Shown: positions 36,570-48,716, numbered from the stretch's first letter. The stretch: 64,000 bases of DNA from Tetmemena sp. SeJ-2015 (GCA_027382625.1 JAJKFJ010021500.1:1-64000); one strand, 5' to 3'. Translations and numbers: made by a program. Notes: generated by a model not told the origin, from the sequence alone.

Positions 36570-37055
36570 TTTATTTACTGCGCCAAAATTGGAGGAGTCC
36601 CAAAGATTGGAGATACATCTCCCTTTTCGATCGCACTCATTATTAGCTCATCTCGCATTTAGCTTGGATATACGTTTACAATTTTAAAAGCAACATCCCT
36701 TAGAGCTTCTTACTCCACTGCCTATGAGGGTTACCTTCGCTTCGCATTGCCAAATTGGCCTTAGGCTTTTTGCATTTATCTTAAATGAGTTTGTTTAGTA
36801 TTCTTTTGTAGCTTGGGGGAAAAAAGAAGATGAAGAGGAGAGTACGATGGAGTTATTGTCTACAAAAATTTAGTTGCAATTTAAATTTTTAAACTACTTA
36901 TCCATTAAACCTGCTACTCCTTATTATTCTAGATTTAATCCAATGAAGATCATGCTGAATTTTCTTAATGTTTCTTTCCTTTCTGTTTCACTCTCTTACT
37001 CTAACATTTGATATAGATGTTAGAATTATAATAAGTTGGGAAAGCAAATAAAAAA
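36570..37055. other. Region without a supported gene
   Basis: Between the end of the gene at 37056 and the unclear sequence near 36430 no continuous coding frame is supported. Short frames occur on the minus strand near 36580-36830, but none shows a recognisable domain. Confidence 0.35.
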
Positions 37056-38986
37056 TCAATGAGTTTGTCTTTTGATGAGTTCCTTGCGCTGCCACTTAAT
37101 GTAATTTTTGTAATCGTCTACTACCTTGAAGTGGTGGAGGGTGATCTACTTCTAAGGTAACTTCACTCTCCTCAGGATAAGGAATGCCGCCACGACTCTC
37201 CACATGAGCAAGCACTTAGAAGGGAGGGAGCACGTAGGTGTCGTTGCACAAGTGACACACTGAGCTTAAAAACTCAACTGGTACTTCGATTATGTAAACA
37301 GCTTAATTATTATAATAAATCTAGCTTCACCTCCGAACTTGAGAGCTGTGGTGAGTGACTTTACTCCAAATACCCAGTTTACATTCCTATAGACTTGATT
37401 TTCATGATAGTGCTGATCTAATTAGGGTGCAACGTGGAACAAGTGCACTAAACCTAAACTTTGCAAATTGATATCACAATAAATGAGCTATTGTTTGTTG
37501 GGTAATCAGCTGGGAACTGTTGCTTATATCTGCCCCAAAGATGGACGCTGTTCAAGATAGGCATAATAGCATTCAACTTTCTTGAACTCTCTGCATAGTT
37601 GGAACTAAATAGAGGGTCAACGAGGTGGTCACCTTGCTTTAACCCTATTTCCTAGAAGAAGGCGTTGATAGTGAGCTTGTTGATGTCTCTGCACATATTT
37701 TTGCAGTCTGCATTAAGAATGGTTTAGGAGAGAGCATGTGTGATACAGCAGAAGTTCTTCTTCACTTCCTCTTTAAAGATAAATTCAGTTATTCTTAGAG
37801 GCCTAGTATTTTCTATATTTGAGGAGTCAATTCTCTTTAGATTGATGGACTGAAGTTTTGAAGAGCTGCCTTCTTGTTCATAAACTGTGGGGTCTCTCTT
37901 GTTAGAGTATTTGAGGTGATCATAGTCCCAATACCTCTGGATATCGTGAGCTTGTATAAATAGCAAGGGTTCATTATTGCGAGTGAAAGGTCCTTGATTC
38001 CTGTTTGTCTCTTGGATGTATAAAATCTGGTTAGCCAAATCTTCCTTGATCTCTGGAGCAAGTTCAGCTATATATTGCTTAGCGCCATCTAAGTGCTTGA
38101 CCACTTCTGCTACTTTTGCTTTCTTGACTGCCTCCCCCATGTGTTTGAGGTACTCATGAGCCTTAACCTGCGATGTGGCCTTATCCAAGCCCTTCTCCTT
38201 GTACTTATCTGCTGGCATAATCATAGCCATCTACTTGTCAATATAGTTGCCAATTGATTTCTCCGCCTTCTCTCCATCATCTTCAAACTTCTGCATTTCC
38301 TTCTTCTCATAGATTACTGCCTTTTGATCGTCGTCTGCTTCGAACAGCACATAGAACTGGAAAGAGGAGAAGGGCCCAGTTTTCTAAAAGAGGGCATCAC
38401 TTAGTTGTAGGTAAGCATCCAGTCCATAGAAAGCGTTGCTCATTTCCACTACGATTACAGAAGACTCAAAGAAGGGTTGCATCAAAGGGCTCTTGGATAG
38501 TTTGTAGTCTGTAGCCAAGATCTCAGCACCAGTTCCTAATGAAACCGTTTGGGCTTCTTTGAAAGCCCTCATGAAGAAATCCTTCCAGTCCACTCCTTCC
38601 TTCTCTTCCCCATTTTAGCTTATGCAAAACAGCTTCACTATCTTAGAAATCTCTTGAGTGATGAAGTCTGGGAACACGATGCCTACTACCTTCATGAAAT
38701 AGCGTTTATCTTGAGGTGAGTCAAAGAGAACGAGCACCTAAGTTCTCATGAGCTCCGTGTAACGAGCCAGCTTGTAGAACTCCTTTGGCTTGCCTATATT
38801 AGAGCATAGCTTAGTAAATTCCTTCATGTCAAGTTCTCTCTCCATCCTGCTTAAAAGTAGAGTTGAGTCTATCTTAGTACCGATGTGCTCCATGAGTTCT
38901 CTTTGTTGAGATGGCTCTACGTTGTCGAAGAAGTATGTGCGTTGATCTTCAGCTGGTGAGATCTTTGGCTTAGTTGCAGTGTTCAT
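37056..38986 (-). CDS. Unidentified conserved-looking protein, about 600 residues
   Basis: Starts at ATG 38986 (MNTATKPKISPAEDQRTYFF) and runs uninterrupted for about 1.5 kb with TAA/TAG as Gln. Sequence is complex and globular: KRYFMKVVGIVFPDFITQEI, WKDFFMRAFKEAQTVSLGTG, PFSSFQFYVLFEADDDQKAV, then a helical Lys/Ala-rich middle (KKAKVAEVVKHLDGAKQY). Nearer the C-terminus are LWGRYKQQFPADYPTNN, VHLFHVAPQLDQHYHEN and a CHLCND pair. It ends DDYKNYIKWQRKELIKRQTH at TGA 37056-37058. Two or three junctions lie between 37100 and 37520. I do not recognise the family; it is not low complexity and should give clear homologues. Confidence 0.65.
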
Positions 38987-39129
38987 TTTTATTTTGATAG
39001 ATATTCTCTTTAATTTATTTCTCCCCTCTCTTTAAAGTTACTCATAGAGAGAGAGTTTAATGTATTGTAGTTGCATTTGAGAAATAATATAGATTTATAA
39101 AACTAGAAGCCAACTTGGAGAGAACAAAC

Positions 39130-40908
39130 ATGGACACCCACACTTCAAAAGCTGGTACTCTTGGACAGCAAAACCCCAACCAGAGAAGTAAGTACTTGAA
39201 TTTGAGATTGAAGCTTTGCTGTATAGATTCGATGCCAGACTTGCACTCAGGAACCAACGCCCTCCAAACTGTTTCTGTAAGTGTGCTTTGGTGTGATAAC
39301 GATATTTTTTTCTTCAATATGGGTTGATGAATAACTTCTCACACTCTGGTTGTAGGTGATTTCTTCAAATAAGCACAAGAAGAAGGAAAAGGACGAGAAA
39401 GAGTAAGTACAACTCATCTCTCTTCAAACCACTGTTTATAGCATCCAGATTGAGAAACTGAAAGCAGTTAACGTAAAGCTGAGGAACAAGATCAAGGAGT
39501 TGAATTAAGTGGTTGAGAAGGCCATAGAAAAGGCAAACACTAAAGCGCATCATCACCAATAAACACAAGAACGAAAACGTCCAAGACCTCGGTCACCTCA
39601 TTCAAAGTAATAACCATCATCGATAATATCATACTCTTGAATAGTCAGAGACCAAGAAATCGTAAACGCAGAGAAGCAGATATCCACTAACAACTACGAA
39701 ATTGAAAAGCTTAAGGAGAAGCTGGAGCAATGATACATTTTCACATCCATCATTTCCTTTCTAGCAGTTATCAGGAGCAGATAAGATCATCATGTTGGAG
39801 CAGCGCATGAAGGAGGCGTAGACGGAAAAATCAGAACTTGAAAAGGCTATCAAGAACCTAGAGAAGTAAAACAACGACTAAGGAAAGGCCCTTGATAAGC
39901 TGACCAATGATGTTGAGAACCACTCCAAAATTAAGAACATGATAGAGGAGCTGAGAGTCTGGAAGGAGAAAGTAAAGCGACTGGAAAAGGCAGTAAGAAA
40001 GGACAAAGACACTCGCAAGGAGCAGATTGAGCGAATCAAACGCACAGAAGATGAAAATCGTCGCTATCAAGAGGAACTAGAGTCACTGGTTTAAAGGAAG
40101 AAGAATCTGCAGGCAGATCATGAGAAGCCTCCCCAAGTGGACATTGACTAGATCATCTACGAGAAGGACTAGATGAAACTTGAGTACCTTGAGGAAGAGA
40201 AGAGACAAAAGCTGGAACTGAGATAGCTGGAAAGGAGACTTAATGAACTTAGTGGAAAGGCAGAGAAGATGAGGAAGGACCTCAAAGAGAAGGAGCAGGA
40301 GCAGAGGATCCAACAGTTCAAGCTCAATGAACTCAGACGCACAGTCAAGCACAACTAGCTTAAGCCCATCAAGAAGAACGATGGCAGTGAGGTCCAGAGC
40401 GAGATCAACCCTGCCAGTCAGCAGCAGACAAGTCAAGGCGCTCTTAATAAGCAAAATCTGAAGAAGCACAACAACATGAAATTTTATGATTAAGGGAGGT
40501 GGATTATCTGAGCAGAACAACAACAGCTAGATGATGACGCCAAGCCATCATGGAGGTTAGCAGTTGAGCTCTAGCAAGCAGAGATTTGACAAGTTCGAAG
40601 ATGAAGATGGCATAGATGATGAGGTGGAGCAGTAGATTGATGCAAAGGTGAGGGCGAAGATCAAGGCAGAGGCTGAGCTAGACAAGAACCAATCCATACC
40701 TGCACATCTAGCCAAGTAGTACTAGTAACAATAGTAACAGTAGTAGCAATAGCAACAACAGCAGCAGCAGTAGTAGCAACAGTCTCATTTATTTTCTAAA
40801 AGCCCCCAAAGAAGCGATGATAAGAGGACAAAGTTTTCCCTTCTTCTGCTTTATAAGAATGAGGTTAATAATTTTTAGAAAGGTTAATTTATAATAGAGT
40901 CGGTTTGA
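39130..40908 (+). CDS. Long coiled-coil protein with C-terminal polyglutamine
   Basis: ATG 39130 begins MDTHTSKAGTLGQQNPNQ. Short introns interrupt the first 600 bp. From about 39770 to 40360 the chain is almost pure coiled coil: EELRVWKEKVKRLEKAVRKD, IERIKRTEDENRRYQEELES and EEEKRQKLELRQLERRLNEL. After a QQQ/N-rich linker, an acidic helix (DGIDDEVEQQIDAKVRAKIK) is followed by a 20-residue polyQ run at 40723-40782. The stop is TGA 40906-40908. A one-base slip in a G run near 40496 shifts the frame. Similar architecture occurs in centriolar or ciliary scaffold proteins, and FOP follows 34 bp downstream, but no orthologue is claimed. Confidence 0.65.
40723..40782 (+). repeat. PolyQ tract using all four Gln codons
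   Basis: Twenty consecutive codons are 7 TAG, 2 TAA, 5 CAA and 6 CAG, in the coding frame of the coiled-coil protein. In the standard code this would be nine stops. It is the most compact evidence in the window for UAA/UAG reassigned to glutamine. Confidence 0.9.
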
Positions 40909-40941
40909 ATTAAGTTAATTTAAACAACAGTGATTTGAATA

Positions 40942-42232
40942 ATGGTGGACGCCCATAACCTAAACCGAGACTAAGATTACTAGCTCAAGCAAAAGATTCT
41001 GTCAAACTTACAGAGCGATGGATTCATAGACTCCATGCGTTCCTAGTTGAGAGCGCAAGTCATTAACGCCATGGAGAAAGACAAGAAGTCCTCATATGGC
41101 TCTGCTTCCAAATACTTGCAGAAGTCTGAGATCTCAAACCCAATCACCAAGAAGGTTGTAGAGCATGAGGATGGACTGCTCTGCGCAGAGGTAATCAGGG
41201 AATTCATGCAGTTTTACAAGATGAGGCTGTCACTTCAGATCTTTGAGCCTGAGATGAGTATCTCCACTGGCTTCCCAAAGACCAGACAGGAGATGGAGAG
41301 AGAAGTCGCACTATAAGAAAGAGGAGACAATTCTAAACCACTTCTACTTAAGATCATAGAGTAGATTAAATACGGAGGTGGAGGTGGCGGCATGGGAATG
41401 ATGGGTGGCGCTTCAGATCTTGGTGGCTTCTCCAAAAATCCAGCAGCTTCTCAAAGTTCTTGGAACGCAGCTCCTTCTTCTAAAGAGTAAGTTCAATTTC
41501 CATCCTTTATATAATGACTTTGATTAGGGACTTCCCAGATCCATTCAAGCGACCAGATCCCTTTGCTTCTTCTCAATCTGTGAAGGAGAACGAGGACAAG
41601 ACCAATAAGAAAGAGAGCAAAGATCCCAAGAAGAAAAAGAGTGCTGATAAGAAGAAAGGCGACGCTAAGAAGAATAAAGACAAGTTATCTTGCTACTTAT
41701 TTATAATGTTCTAAGTCTAAGGTTGTTAAGAACTAGGACAGTAGCTCAAAGCCAGCACCTGCAAGTTAGTCCTTGACAAAGTTGGATGACCTTCCCTCCC
41801 TTGGAGGAAAGAAGCCTGCAGCGCCGAAGGAGAAAGACCCCTACGACTTTGACTTAGATGACTTAGAGGATGATTCAGAGCAGAAGAGCAGTAAGAGGGG
41901 AGGATATGGTATGGAGAGCAAGTACTCTAAGGCTCAGATGCAGTTGAAGGACCAAGAGGAAGAGGAGAGGAAAGGCTTCAAGATGCATAACCCAGCTCTT
42001 AACAACAAGAATGAGATATGATTTTTAGAATAAGCAGTAGCACTATGCGTTTGAGGACGAGGTGGAGGAGGAGATAGAGGAAGACATCGACAGTGACAGG
42101 TACGAGGACAAGAATATAGAGAGCAGTGGCAAGAACTATGGAATAACTGTCTCTCAGTCTCTGGGAATAGATAGGAGTGTTGACTCCCTTGAGCTAGATG
42201 AATATGACCACATTGAATATGTTGATCTTTGA
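40942..42232 (+). CDS. CEP43: FOP/CEP43 (FGFR1 oncogene partner) homologue, basal body protein
   Basis: The N-terminal LisH-type dimerisation region shows FIDSMRSQLRAQVINAMEKD, then LLCAEVIREFMQFYKMRLSL and QIFEPEMSISTGF, matching the FOP pattern (ELRAAVFLAL... VAEFLQFFNLDFTLAVFQPE). A Gly-rich stretch, a Lys-rich KKKK segment and an acidic C-terminus with EVEEEIEEDIDSDRYEDKN and a final DEYDHIEYVDL mirror the human protein. FOP organises centriolar satellites and the basal body distal region. A 41-nt intron (41487-41527), an IES near 41682-41718 (pointer AAG) and a 19-bp IES (42008-42026) are removed. The stop is TGA 42230-42232, 28 bp from the end of the convergent CFAP44 gene. Confidence 0.85.
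42008..42026. other. Very short IES, 19 bp, pointer AGAAT
   Basis: AGAAT occurs at 42008-42012 and 42027-42031. Removal joins NPALNNKN to KQQHYAFEDEVEEE in one frame; left in place TGA follows within two codons. There is no GT donor, so an intron is excluded. Confidence 0.85.
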
Positions 42233-42259
42233 ATTTCCAAAGCAAGAATAAAAAGCTTA

Positions 42260-45200
42260 TCAACTCTTTATATGAAGAAGCTTAAATAGAATAGCAATAT
42301 ATATGTAGTTATGAATAATGTATAGTGGCTCTCTCACATTTGAGTAGATTCCATAGGTGATTACAATAAGTCTTATGAAGAAGAAGGATGAATTATTTAT
42401 TTCTTTGGTCATTCCTGGTTGATTAGAGAAGGCAGCTCTCCTGTTGGTGGTGACCTTGGTGTAGATGTGACCTCCCTTCTTTTTATAGAGATTAATTTCA
42501 GTCTTGAGAGTTTCAATTTCCTTGGCCTGTAGCTCAAGCAGCTTCTTAAGTTTCTGCTTCTCCTCAAGCATGTTCTTCTTGTCCTCGTCATCCTCATCCA
42601 CGAAGATGGCCTTGTTGGTGGAGTCCAAATTCCTATTGAGTTGCAACTGCTCCTCTCCAAGTTGGCGAATCAAGTTCAACAAGTTCGTGTTGTTCTTTAT
42701 CGACTCAACACAAATTTGAATTATAATAAATTATAATAAAAAAGTATTTAAAAAATTTATCATAAAAAGATACTTATAAAAAATATGTATTGTGTGGGGT
42801 TAGACTGAGTGAGTTCTCTCTGAGGTCTTCTCCATCTCGGCATCGGCTTCCTCAATCATCTTAATGCACTTCTTCTCAGTCTTCTTTTGGAACTTGTTCT
42901 GCAACTCAAGCACTGCATTCGAAGGTCCGGAGATTTCCAAGTTGTCCAGGTCCACCAGGTTACCAAACCTCAGCATCTGTCTTTCATTTACACCATATTT
43001 AAATCCTTATTGTGAATTAGTTAAATAATTTACCGATTGTATTCTCTCTCCTTAGCAGCTCTGATCTTTTCATTCTCCTTGATTTCCTTCTTCTTCTGGT
43101 TGTGGTCCCTCTTGTACTCCTTGAACTGCTTGTCCAGGTTAATTTGCTCCTCGTCCAACTCCCTCTTTCTGTTTATAAGTGACAGTAGCTAAGTCCTAGT
43201 GAACAGAATAGAGTCCTTAAGATCCTTTGGAAGGTAGTAGCCTCTCCAGTCCTCTTCTTCCATCAGCTGCTACAGCTTCTGCTGCTCTTCCATGCTTGCA
43301 TCGCCCTCGTGCTGCTGCAGCTCCATCTGCTTGGCCTCAATCTCCTTCTCTCTTGTCTGTCTCCACTTCTCAACTCAATAATAAACTAGGTTGAAGTCAG
43401 GTTCTAGGTTTTACAGTTACTTTACCTTAAGCACCACTGACACTTCAAGCTGGTTGAGTTTAGCCATCTTCTCCTTTTGGAAGTCTTGGATCTCCTCCTC
43501 AGTGTCCTCCAGCTCAGACTTGATGTTCTTCTCCTTCACTTCCAGTTTCTTCCTCTGCTGCTCCAGGTTGTTGATGAACTGCATTATCTCTTCCTTCTCA
43601 TCGTACAGAGTCATTCTGTCATCTCTCAGCTTCTCGATCTCGTCTATCTTGTACTCTTCCTGAGGGAGAGATACCACATTGTTCTCATCCTCCTCGTCTT
43701 CTTCCTCCTCATCTACTTCCTCTTCCTGATCAGCATCGTCTTCTTCATCGTCCTCGGCGTCGCCCTTGTCTTGAGGCTTGCGGTTGTTCCTCTTGCGCTT
43801 GATGATCTTCTCGAAGAACTTACGAATTTCATCGTACTTGTCGGACCCCTCTGGACACAGGTCGTGGAACTTGATCATTAAATCCTCTTCTCTGGCTTTA
43901 ATTCCATCGATGGCTATCTTCTTCTCTCTGAGCTGCTTCGATATCTCATTGATTTCTCTCAGAATAATGATACAGTCATTAAAGATTGTGATGTAGAATC
44001 TGGCCCTTGTCTTATCTGCACTTGGCTAGTGCTTTGGTGAGCTCTTGGTCTCTGCCCTCCATGCTTTTCAAAAGAATGAGTTCTTCGAAGTAGAGCACCA
44101 ATTTCATCTCAGCGTTCTTCAAGTCACTCTCAAGTCTGCTATTAATTTAAATATTTCTAGTCTGTACTTCTCCTTCTGCATCTCCTTAATCTCCTCATCG
44201 AAGGTGTTAATCATGCCATCGATCTCGGAGTTCAGCTGCTCCTTCTCGTATTGCAATTCGATGCGTCTGATTTGTTGCATCTCACTGTCTAGCTCAGTTA
44301 TGTCCATATTCTTCTTGCCTTTGCGTTCCAGTCCTTGGTTGCGCTTACGCTCCTCATTGGCCTTCTCTTGAATGGACTTTGCTTCAGCTTGCTTCTAAGC
44401 TTCACTCATCTATGCTCCTTGGTTCACAACTCAATCAATAAAAATACTAAGCTCCAGTTGCCTACTCCTCAACGTTTTGTTGCTGTTTCTTTGAGGCGAA
44501 GTTATTAGACTTCTTAGAGGCAGCTGCTGCTCTTTCCCTCTCGATCTTGGCCTTCTTGTGGTTCTCGATGTCCTTCTCAGAAATCTCGAAGAACTTCTCG
44601 GGGTACTCGATGTTGTGGTTAATGCTTGGCTCAAACAAGTTCACTCCTTCTCCAAGTTCGTTGTGTATTTCAGTCAGTCTACCATTAATGGTTTTCACTC
44701 TGTCAATGATATCCTGCTTTCTGAGCTTGAGCTCTTGGATCTTTTGGTTGAAGTCTACCTTAAGCTTGTGGATGCTACCCTCCAATAGGACCATCTGTTG
44801 TCTCTTCTTAGCGAAGTTGACTCTTTGGTTCTCAGGCACGACATAGCTTGAGGAAAGCTTAAGCTTGTAGTCCTTGTAGGTTTGCATGGCTTCCTCGATT
44901 TCCTTCCTGTCAGCTGGGTCTTCTCCAGAGTGCATGGCTTCCTTCTTTTCAAGCTTTTCAATCTTCTTCTTTCTGGCTTCTCTCTAGAGTTTCCTCTCCT
45001 CTCTCTTGCGCTCAGCTTCTGTCTTCTTGGCTTGTAGCTGTGCTTGCTGTTGAAGCTGCTTCTTAGTCTAGTTCATAGAGGTCTTCGTCTGGGCTGCATC
45101 CTTGGCCTTATCGTCTTTGGTTTGCTGCATGGCTCCAGAGGCATCTAAGTTATCCATGTCAGGATCGTCATTGAAGTCCATGGAGTTGTTGCCAAGCATC

Positions 45201-48200
45201 TCAGACTCCAACATCTGCTTGAAGGTTTCAATATTCTGTTAGAGGAAGTCACTCATCTTATGTACTCTGAAAGTGGTCACATAATGCTGAGTCTTGAGAG
45301 CCACTACTGTGAACTTCTCGAATTCAAGCACGTCGTAGAACTTTGACTTTAGCTTATGAAGCTTCAAAGACTCGTACTCGATTCCGAAAGCTACTTCTTT
45401 TCTTGCCTCTTCAATCTTGAGGTCATTTCTATCTTGCAGCATGTTGAAGTAGATAGGATCAATGTTGAAGTCGTCCTCTGTGATTTGGATCCATTACTCT
45501 GTGCCTGAATTCCTGACTCTTAGCTCTTTAAAGCCTCTTCTAAGTTTTTCAATCCTCATCTTGACTTCATCTTTCTTCTCTTCAGCCAATTTAACTCTGT
45601 GGTCTTCCTCAGTTCTGAGCTTTGCCTGTTAAAATCATTAAAAGTGTATGCATGTTAGATTGAGTACTGAGAAGGGTCCAAGATATCCTCGTTGATATCC
45701 TCTGTGAGCTTGAGTGCCTTGGCTAGGTAAGCGTGGTCGATGGCGTCCTTCTCCTAATCAAGGTCAGTAAAGTAGGGAGGAGTTGAGTCAAAGAATTCTT
45801 TCATTTTCTCTTGTCTGATTTCTTCTCTCTGAGACTCAGCCATGAAGTCAACACCCTCAACTCCTTCCAAGGGATTAAAGGTTGACTCTCTCTTCATGTT
45901 GTCCTTGTCAATCTAATGGATGTAAATGAGTCCATCTTCACCAGTGGATATCATCATCTTCTCATCCTTGTCAAGCTTAGCACTCGTTATTCTGCCGTTG
46001 TGTCCATCGTGCATCAATAAATTATTCACTAACTCATCTTAATGACGAGGAATTTGTCAAGGTTGTCTAGTATTCTCAATTGAATCTCTCCATTTTCAAA
46101 GCCCATTATCAGGAATTGCTCCGAGGGACTTCTATCAATGTACTTGCAGGAAGTTGTCTTAGAGATTTCATAAGCCTTGAGTGGTCTTGATTAGTTGAAG
46201 TCGCACAGGTAAAAATAGCCAGAGAAGAGTCCAGTAGAGGACACAAGGAACTTTCCAGTGCCATCGTTTAAGTAATTACAAGCCAAAATTGGCTCTGGGT
46301 CCCAGTCCTCCTCTTGCTCCTCTTCTTCCTTAGGAAGTTCTCCTCTGAGTCTCATTCTCCTCTTCTTTTCTTCTTCCTCCTCGTCCTTCTTTTGGTTCTT
46401 CTTCATCTGGAACTCCATCATCCTAATTCTCCACTCTCTGATTCTCACTTGATCAGTCAGGAAGGTCTCTGTGTTTACAATGTCCTAAGCTCTAGGTCTC
46501 TCTATCTCGTAGACATATCCGTTGGAGCATCCAACAAGCAGGTTGTTGCTGTCCGTATCCCATCTCATATCATTGATGCGCACTGTCTCCTTCTTCTCCT
46601 CATCTTACTCTTGCTGTTGGTTGGCTGGGATGATCACCATGCAAAGAGGCTCATACTTTTGGAGGTTGTCGTGACCTGAGATCAAGAAGAAGAAAATTTC
46701 TCCATCCTAAGAGGCAGTTGCTAGCATGGTGTTGTCTGGAGAGTACTTCACTCGCACTACTGCAGAGTCATGAGCTTTGAAAGCCTTCAGAATTTAAAAG
46801 TCATGTGAGCCAAGCATCAATATTCTCACTATACCGTTGTCGAAACCTGCAGCTACTACCTTGCCTTGATTTGCTTCAGCATAAGGAAGAATATCTAGTG
46901 AAGTACCTGCACCCTTAAATTTCTTGGAGTAGAACTCTCTATCCTTTGCGATATCCCAGAGCTTTGCCTGTCCATCAGAGCCTAGTGAGATAGCTGCATT
47001 TTGATCCTAGCAAATGACGAGGTCTGAAATTTTCCCAGAGTGGAAATCAAACTCCATACAAATAATACATAGAAATGCTTGATCTCAGTGACAGTCATGT
47101 GCTCGTCCATCATCATCTTCCAGATCTTTCCCTTTCCATCTTGAATAAGCCAGTGGTCACTGCCCTTAGTCATGTTAACAATGTATGCTGGTTCGCCAGT
47201 GCCTCCGTTGGTGTCATCTCTGATCAACTTTTCCTTAATAGGTGCGACTACTACTTCAATAGTTTCATCTGCCTCTGCGTTATCGATCTCGTGGAACTTC
47301 CACCATTTTATATAACCGTCGGCTCCTGCTGTGATGAAGTGGTCGTGCTCCAACTCCAAATAAACCACCTCAATCATGCCTTTAAAATAATTATGGAGAG
47401 GAGTGAAGTGAACTCCTGGGGCGGATCTTGCAAGCACCAAGTGGGCCTTGACCAAGTTACCCTCCCAAAGCACCAAAGTACCATAGTCACTTCCACTCAC
47501 TATCTTGCCGTCTGGCAACTCTGCGAAGCCAGTGACATCAGACAGCTCCAGCTGACCAAACTTGCCTATCTCGCCTTGGAGCTTTAAACCTGTGAAGGTC
47601 TGAGCCATCCTCCAGAATCTAATGTGACCACTTCCACTTGTGAACAAGATATATTTAAGCACTATTTACGATACTTAATCTAATTTGAAGTCAAAATTAA
47701 ACATAATACTTTCTTACTTTAGTATTTTAATCCTATTTATTTTATTTTGAGAAAAGAGAATTATTTTTTTTTAAAACTGACCTCCTAAGTCGGAGTACAA
47801 TTTCAGTTTTTATCTATTTTTAAATAACACTTGTAATAATTATTGCAATTTTGTTTTTTGTAGTGATATTTCAGTCAGCTCCTTAAACTTCCCTTATAAT
47901 AATTTAATGATTAAAAGATTAAAAATACTGAGATAATAAACTTATGCAAAAGCAATTCATACTAAAATAAAATCTCCACTAGAGTTTTATAATATTATAG
48001 ATATCATCTGTGAAGGGAGAGAAGCTGACTCTGTAGACGTCCATTGAGAAGGCCTTAGCTTTGAGAATGACTCTCTGGGCAAGCCAGTCCCAAACTGTGA
48101 TTGTAAAGTCAGGGCTTCCTCCCACACTAGCCAGTTTAGTACCTGACACTGAGAACTCCACGTGAGCGTACATCTGCTCAGTTCCCCTTCTCAGAATTCT

Positions 48201-48716
48201 GTACAGCCTGAGACTAGGGTACTCGTATATAAAGATGTTAGGTTGTCTTCCTTTCTCAGCCACTGCGAAGTACTTGCGAGAGGGTTGCACTGCAATAGAT
48301 CCAATACCGTCTGTATCTTGGCCCCTGTATATTTTCTTTTCGTGAGTAGTGATGTTGTAGATCTGGTAGGTGTTGCCAGTTGCAAAAATTACAACGCTAT
48401 CTTCCAAATAGTGAAGGTTGAAGCGCTTGTAGGACTGGATTCCCTGGCAGCCATAGAATCGCTTGTTCCTTCGGGAGATGTTAGAATCCTCGATGGGCTT
48501 GTCAACGTGGCCGTCGGGGTAGAATTCGTCGATGCCCATCTGGACTTCTCTGACTTCCTCCTCTTCAGTTACTTACTACTGCTCCTCGGGAGCGGGAGGT
48601 TACTTTCCTCCATCTTTTTTGCCTATAAAAAGATACGCAATTAATAAAATCAAAGAAAAGAAGACTACAATTGTATAAGAGATTTGTAAGATGAGGGACC
48701 TACCTTTGTCAGCCAT
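42260..48716 (-). CDS. CFAP44: CFAP44 (WDR52) homologue, WD-repeat and coiled-coil axonemal protein
   Basis: Met 48716, a short charged N-terminus and an 81-nt intron (48623-48703) precede about nine WD-type repeats (46000-48540), for example SVGGSPDFTITVWDW, TSGSGHIRFWRM, DGYIKWWKFHEIDNAE and GSDGQAKLWDI. The family-specific stretch from GYIKWWKFHEIDNAEADETI through HWLIQDGKGKIWKM to FHSGKI matches CFAP44. Then come DGHNGRITSAKLDKDEKM, the block KLRRGFKELRVRN...FNIDPIYFNML and 3 kb of coiled coil. CFAP44 with CFAP43 tethers the inner dynein arm f head in cilia. At least six IESs interrupt it (114, 26, 37, 41, 23 and 352 bp); one intron of about 57 nt lies near 43375-43431. The C-terminal end is unclear between 42260 and 42425. 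A one-base slip occurs near 44030. Confidence 0.85.
42704..42817. other. IES candidate, 114 bp, pointer CTC, frame-neutral
   Basis: CTC occurs at 42704-42706 and 42818-42820. Removal joins AEMEKTSE to SIKNNTNLLNLIRQL in the CFAP44 coiled coil. The insert is AT-rich, a multiple of three and free of in-frame TGA. Confidence 0.6.
44133..44158. other. IES, 26 bp, pointer AGTCT
   Basis: AGTCT occurs at 44133-44137 and 44159-44163. Removal joins MQKEKYRL to ESDLKNAEMKLVLYF in CFAP44; otherwise TGA follows. Confidence 0.85.
44414..44450. other. IES, 37 bp, pointer GCTC
   Basis: GCTC occurs at 44414-44417 and 44451-44454. Removal joins QNVEEQATGA to QMSEAQKQAEAKSIQE in CFAP44. The insert carries TGA in frame and no GT-AG ends. 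Confidence 0.85.
45626..45666. other. IES, 41 bp, pointer CTG
   Basis: CTG occurs at 45626-45628 and 45667-45669. On the minus strand removal gives DILDPSQ joined to AKLRTEEDHRVKL. An intron reading with the nearby GT and AG gives the wrong phase. Confidence 0.75.
46012..46034. other. IES, 23 bp, pointer CATC
   Basis: CATC occurs at 46012-46015 and 46035-46038. Removal joins DKFLVIKM to HDGHNGRITSAKL in a CFAP44 WD region. Confidence 0.85.
47647..47998. other. IES, 352 bp, pointer AGATAT
   Basis: AGATAT occurs at 47647-47652 and 47999-48004. Removal joins VSFSPFTDDI to LFTSGSGHIRFW, restoring one WD repeat of CFAP44. The insert is very AT-rich and full of stops in every frame. Confidence 0.92.

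Noticed and set aside
43391..43881. Leu/Ser-rich plus-strand frames opposite CFAP44
   Set aside because: Antisense shadows of the Glu/Lys-rich coiled coil.
46990..47075. 13-bp IES with pointer TATG in CFAP44 near KHFY/EFDFHSG
   Set aside because: Deleting it leaves the frame off by one unless a base error is also assumed; the boundary is therefore not called.
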